From: Candidatus Gastranaerophilales bacterium
GTDB taxonomy: Bacteria > Cyanobacteriota > Vampirovibrionia > Gastranaerophilales > Gastranaerophilaceae
Length of the DNA: 32,321 bases
Reading direction: 5' to 3'
Assembly: GCA_944324435.1 (NCBI GenBank)
Contig: CALUWH010000023.1
Coordinates: forward strand, 1 to 32,321
Below the pieces are notes generated by a model. The model had not been told where the DNA came from and made no database searches. It saw only the letters and a program-made list of their open reading frames with translations. The first letter of the stretch is position 1; each line of letters starts with the position of its first letter. This document shows positions 29,284 through 32,321 of the stretch, piece by piece. A program made the translations under genes and the position numbers.

Positions 29284-30828
29284 ATGAAAAATAAAATTCG
29301 GATATTATTAATACTAATATGTTTGACTGTAGGAGTGAGGGCTTATGCAATACAGAATATTCAGATTGAAAAACATGCTTCACTCGGACTAAATGATTGT
29401 ATTCGTATTGCTCTTAATAATAGTCCGGTTGTAAAAAGATATATATTAAACCTTGATATAGCAAAATCTAGTGTAGGTGTTGCAAAATCTGCATATTTTC
29501 CGACCCTTTCCGCAGGTGTTGGGTATAGCCAAGGATTCGGGCACAGGAATAATAATACAAGCTATAATACACGAACGCTGCCCGGATTCGATGCGTCTCT
29601 ATCGCAGCTTTTATGGAATTTTGGGAAAACCGGCGCTAATATAAGAATGGAAAAGTTTAACAGAATAGCGGCGGAATTTGATTTTGACGAAACTGTTTTA
29701 ACAACTATTTTTAATGTTAAACTTCAATATTATGCTGTATTAGCGGCAAGATCTTTGATGGAAGTCGAAAAGCTCAACGTTCAGATAAATGAGAGAAACT
29801 ACCAAAGAACTCTCGCGTATTATGAGGAAGGTATAAGGTCAAAAATTGATCTTGTAAACGCCGAAGTTAACCTAAGTGACTCAAAAATAGCATTAGTAAA
29901 TGCAGAAAATACATATAAAAATGCCATTGTAAATTTAAACAATGCTATGTATGTAGCGTATGCTCCGGAGTATAGTATAAAAAATACCGAGACTTTTAAC
30001 CTTTCAAACCCTTATGTTCCAATGAGTTTGAAGAATATTGATAAATATGACAGATTACTGAAACTTCCGGAGGATATTTCGGATGCTACTTATGCAGTTA
30101 AAGCTGAAAAAAGTAATGTACTCGCAAACTATGTATTCCAAAAATATCCGTATACATTTGAAAAATCTGTAACAATAGCAAAAGAAAACAGGCCTGATTT
30201 AAAAGCTCTTGTTGCTACTGTTAATGCTATGAAACAGTATGTTCTTTTGACCAAACGTCAATATTTGCCGGAACTTAGAGGCGGCGTCGGATACAGTTAT
30301 GATAACAGCAGATTCTACTCCCAAAACGGAATGAATGTATCTTTAAATCTTGATACGACATTTAATATAAAACAGGTTAAACATGAAGTAGATATTGCAA
30401 ATTCAGAACTAAACCTTGCAAAAACAGAGGTTGAACTGCTTAATCAGAATATGTATTTTACAATCCAATCTGCTTATATTGATATGATACAGCTAGAAAA
30501 ACAAATTCCGCTTCTGGAGACCAAAGTGCGTCAGACACTTGAAAACTTAGAGCTTGCAGACGGCAGGTATGAAGTCGGATTGGGCGATTACATTCAACTT
30601 CAAGACGCAAGAGTTAATTATAACAATGCTCAAAGTTCTTATGTTCAGGCTGTTTATAATTATAATGTAGCGCGTGCAACCTTAGAAAGAGAAATAGCGC
30701 TTCCTCAAGAAGAGACTTTGACGGTTGAAGACGTAAAAGACTATCAAAAAGACTTAAAAAAACAAGAAAAACAAGTTAAGAAAAATACCAAAAAAATTAA
30801 AAACACTGAAAAAAAGGATAATGTATGA
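29284..30828 (+). CDS. TolC-family outer-membrane efflux protein
   Basis: A 514-residue outer-membrane channel component. The signal peptide covers about 1-22 (LLILICLTVGVRAYA). Two related halves with long coiled-coil helices follow, as expected for TolC proteins: LGLNDCIRIALNNSPVVKR near the start and the matching SVTIAKENRPDLKALVATV block in the second half. YVGLGDYIQLQDARVNY-type residues near 435-455 match the conserved helix before the C-terminus. The tail from about 475 is lysine-rich and disordered. The stop overlaps the next gene's ATG as ATGA, so the pair is translated together. It should form a trans-envelope conduit with the adaptor. Confidence 0.93.
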   Translation: MKNKIRILLILICLTVGVRAYAIQNIQIEKHASLGLNDCIRIALNNSPVVKRYILNLDIAKSSVGVAKSAYFPTLSAGVGYSQGFGHRNNNTSYNTRTLPGFDASLSQLLWNFGKTGANIRMEKFNRIAAEFDFDETVLTTIFNVKLQYYAVLAARSLMEVEKLNVQINERNYQRTLAYYEEGIRSKIDLVNAEVNLSDSKIALVNAENTYKNAIVNLNNAMYVAYAPEYSIKNTETFNLSNPYVPMSLKNIDKYDRLLKLPEDISDATYAVKAEKSNVLANYVFQKYPYTFEKSVTIAKENRPDLKALVATVNAMKQYVLLTKRQYLPELRGGVGYSYDNSRFYSQNGMNVSLNLDTTFNIKQVKHEVDIANSELNLAKTEVELLNQNMYFTIQSAYIDMIQLEKQIPLLETKVRQTLENLELADGRYEVGLGDYIQLQDARVNYNNAQSSYVQAVYNYNVARATLEREIALPQEETLTVEDVKDYQKDLKKQEKQVKKNTKKIKNTEKKDNV

Positions 30829-31991
30829 AGATTCCTGAAATACTAAAAAAGAAACGCGGTATACTCGCAATTGTTGCTATTGTTTTGATATTAATTTTCA
30901 TAATATCATCTCTTACCAAAAATAGAGTACAATACCAGACCGCCAAAATAAAACGCAGAACTATAACACAAGTAGTTGAAGCCTCAGGCACAATAAATCC
31001 TGTTAATACTGTTTCTGTAGGTTCAACGGTTTCCGGGCTTATAAGTGCAATATATGTTGATTTCAATTCAAAAGTTACAAAGGGACAGCTTCTTGCAGAG
31101 ATTGACCCCAGAACATTTCAGGCGACTGTAGATCAAAATGCCGCTTCTATGGCATCTGCCCAGGCTGATTTAGCTAATAGAGAAGCAACTTTTGAGATGG
31201 CAGCAAAAACTTTAAGGCGCTACAAAAATCTTTATGCAAAAGATTTTATCCCCAAAAGTGAATTAGACCAAGCAGAAAGCGACTATAAAGCGAGCTTAGC
31301 TCAGGTGAATGCAGCAAGAGCAAAAATAAATCAAACACAGGCTCAATATAATCAATCTCTTGTAAATTTGAATTATACAAAAATAACTGCGCCTGTAGAC
31401 GGCATGATTATTTCTCGAGAAATCGACCTTGGCCAGCCGGTTGCAGCAAGCTTTCAGGCTCCTGAATTATTCACAATCGCGCAGGATTTAGAAAAAATGC
31501 AGATAGAGGTTAATGTATCTGAAGCTGATATTGGAGATGTCAAGGAAGGACAGGATGTCACCTATACGCTTGACGGCTATCCGAATAGTACATTTAACGG
31601 TAAAGTAACGCAGGTTAGAATATCTCCTACAACAGTATCGAATGTCGTTACGTACTCGGTTATTGTAACTGTTGATAACAGTGATCTAAAGTTAAAACCC
31701 GGCATGACTGCTAACGTTTCTATTATTACCGCCCAAAATAAAGATGTACTAAGTGTGCCGAATGTTGCATTAAAATTTACTCCCGAAACCAGTGGTAAAA
31801 AATATAAAACTCAAGGTTTATGGATAAAAGATGGCCTAAAGCTCAAAAGAATTGATATTAAAACCGGAGCCAGCGATGATTCTTATACGGAAGTCAGCGG
31901 AGATGGAATTTATGAAGGGCAGCGCATTCTGGTAGGAATAAAAAGCGGAAAAGGAGCAAAGCAAGGTGAATTTAGACCGCCCAGATTATAG
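30825..31991 (+). CDS. MacA/HlyD-type periplasmic adaptor (membrane fusion protein)
   Basis: A 388-residue adaptor linking an inner-membrane pump to the TolC-like channel. A membrane anchor spans about 13-30. The first lipoyl half is VSVGSTVSGLISAIYVDFNS, a helical hairpin spans about 95-180, and the second lipoyl half follows (NYTKITAPVDGMIISREIDL, then GQPV). Beta-barrel and membrane-proximal domains complete the protein (LKPGMTANVSI, and GLKLKRIDIKTGASDDSYTE near the end). This order matches MacA-type adaptors for ABC exporters. No permease or ATPase follows: the next 330 bases are non-coding. The pump may lie beyond the window or elsewhere. Confidence 0.93.
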   Translation: MKIPEILKKKRGILAIVAIVLILIFIISSLTKNRVQYQTAKIKRRTITQVVEASGTINPVNTVSVGSTVSGLISAIYVDFNSKVTKGQLLAEIDPRTFQATVDQNAASMASAQADLANREATFEMAAKTLRRYKNLYAKDFIPKSELDQAESDYKASLAQVNAARAKINQTQAQYNQSLVNLNYTKITAPVDGMIISREIDLGQPVAASFQAPELFTIAQDLEKMQIEVNVSEADIGDVKEGQDVTYTLDGYPNSTFNGKVTQVRISPTTVSNVVTYSVIVTVDNSDLKLKPGMTANVSIITAQNKDVLSVPNVALKFTPETSGKKYKTQGLWIKDGLKLKRIDIKTGASDDSYTEVSGDGIYEGQRILVGIKSGKGAKQGEFRPPRL

Positions 31992-32108
31992 ATTATAGGA
32001 GAAAACTACTTACTAATCACAATTTTAGCCCTTCACTTGCTACCTCTAACAAAAGGTCACAACTGTCCCGAAGGATATTTCTATCAAGCGGAATAGGTTA
32101 GTGGTAGG

Positions 32109-32134
32109 ATGCGGAAATCTGTGATTTACCGCAT
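32109..32134 (+). other. Hairpin resembling part of the cobalamin element
   Basis: ATGCGGAAATC pairs with GATTTACCGCAT with one bulged base, 11 pairs around TGT. GGAAATCTGTGATTTACCGCA is close to GGAAATCCGTGACTGTACCGCA in the riboswitch-like element at 12939-12960, but the other conserved blocks are missing. No T-run follows. Confidence 0.35.
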
Positions 32135-32219
32135 TAACAATATAATAAAATCGTAAACCTGATATTTAATACTGCCCTTTAACTCTCCATAGGCTTCACT
32201 AGAGATTACCAAAACTTAT

Positions 32220-32321
32220 GGGCTTAGAGGTTGATAAGTTGAACAGTTGAAAAGTAGTTTTAGGGTTTAGAGGTTGAGTAGTTTATAAGTTTAGGAGAAG
32301 TTATAAAGGGTTGATAAGTTG
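32220..32321 (+). repeat. Degenerate G/T-rich direct repeats
   Basis: GGTTGATAAGTTG occurs at 32229-32241 and again at 32309-32321, and TTAGAGGTTGA occurs at 32224-32234 and 32267-32277, with further partial AGTTGA/AGTTTA units between. The block reaches the edge of the window and is probably longer. Confidence 0.65.

Larger units (their letters stand above)
31992..32321. other. Non-coding region to the end of the window
   Basis: No gene was found in any frame. It contains a hairpin at 32109-32134 and, from about 32218 on, G/T-rich direct repeats that continue past the window edge. No tRNA or promoter could be supported. Confidence 0.5.

Overview
The window looks like a chromosomal piece of a low-GC, flagellated bacterium from the non-photosynthetic sister lineage of Cyanobacteria (Vampirovibrionia/Melainabacteria, most likely Gastranaerophilales). 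This placement is inferred from gene content: LL-diaminopimelate aminotransferase (DapL), a cyanobacterial-type GH57 enzyme, a surface protein with three SLH domains, a DUF151 bifunctional nuclease, flagellar genes, and several lineage-type hypothetical proteins sharing a short F-K-G/A motif. No mobile element, prophage, CRISPR array or rRNA gene is visible.

Layout. 1-401: the end of an unknown gene, a two-way terminator and tRNA-Ala(TGC) on the minus strand. 544-2787: GH57 glycoside hydrolase. 2788-4439: flagellin behind a long, strongly structured leader. 4574-6018: a polyprenyl synthase overlapped by signal peptidase I. 6020-7841 (minus): a FliA/WhiG-type sigma factor and FlhB. 7928-10321: a small membrane protein, ClpP and SAM synthetase. 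10513-12841: a 60-residue orphan, a hexapeptide acetyltransferase and a minus-strand Na+/alanine-type symporter. 12878-15313: a promoter, a compact cobalamin-riboswitch-like element and two unknown genes, one for a Cys/His-rich protein and one for a membrane protein with an internal duplication. 15378-17321 (minus): a secreted Cys-rich SLH protein. 17660-20521: three accessory genes, including a matrixin-like metalloprotease. 20592-22058: GltX. 22100-25183: a secreted 21-residue-repeat protein, a membrane protein, an RpoZ-like subunit and an unknown protein. 25187-28354 (minus): methionine aminopeptidase, DapL, an unknown TTG-start gene and the bifunctional nuclease. 28429-31991: NAD kinase, then a TolC-like and MacA/HlyD-like pair with no permease. 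The last 330 bases are non-coding and end in G/T-rich direct repeats.

How it fits together. Housekeeping genes alternate with envelope and surface genes: flagellum, SLH protein, secreted repeat protein, export pair and metalloprotease. The strongest leads are regulatory. They are the cobalamin-type riboswitch ahead of two proteins of unknown function, a flagellin leader carrying a CsrA-type hairpin, three genes whose promoters place transcription start on the start codon (leaderless mRNAs), and an octamer, GGGGTAAA, that recurs between genes. All calls come from reading the sequence; no search or folding program was run.
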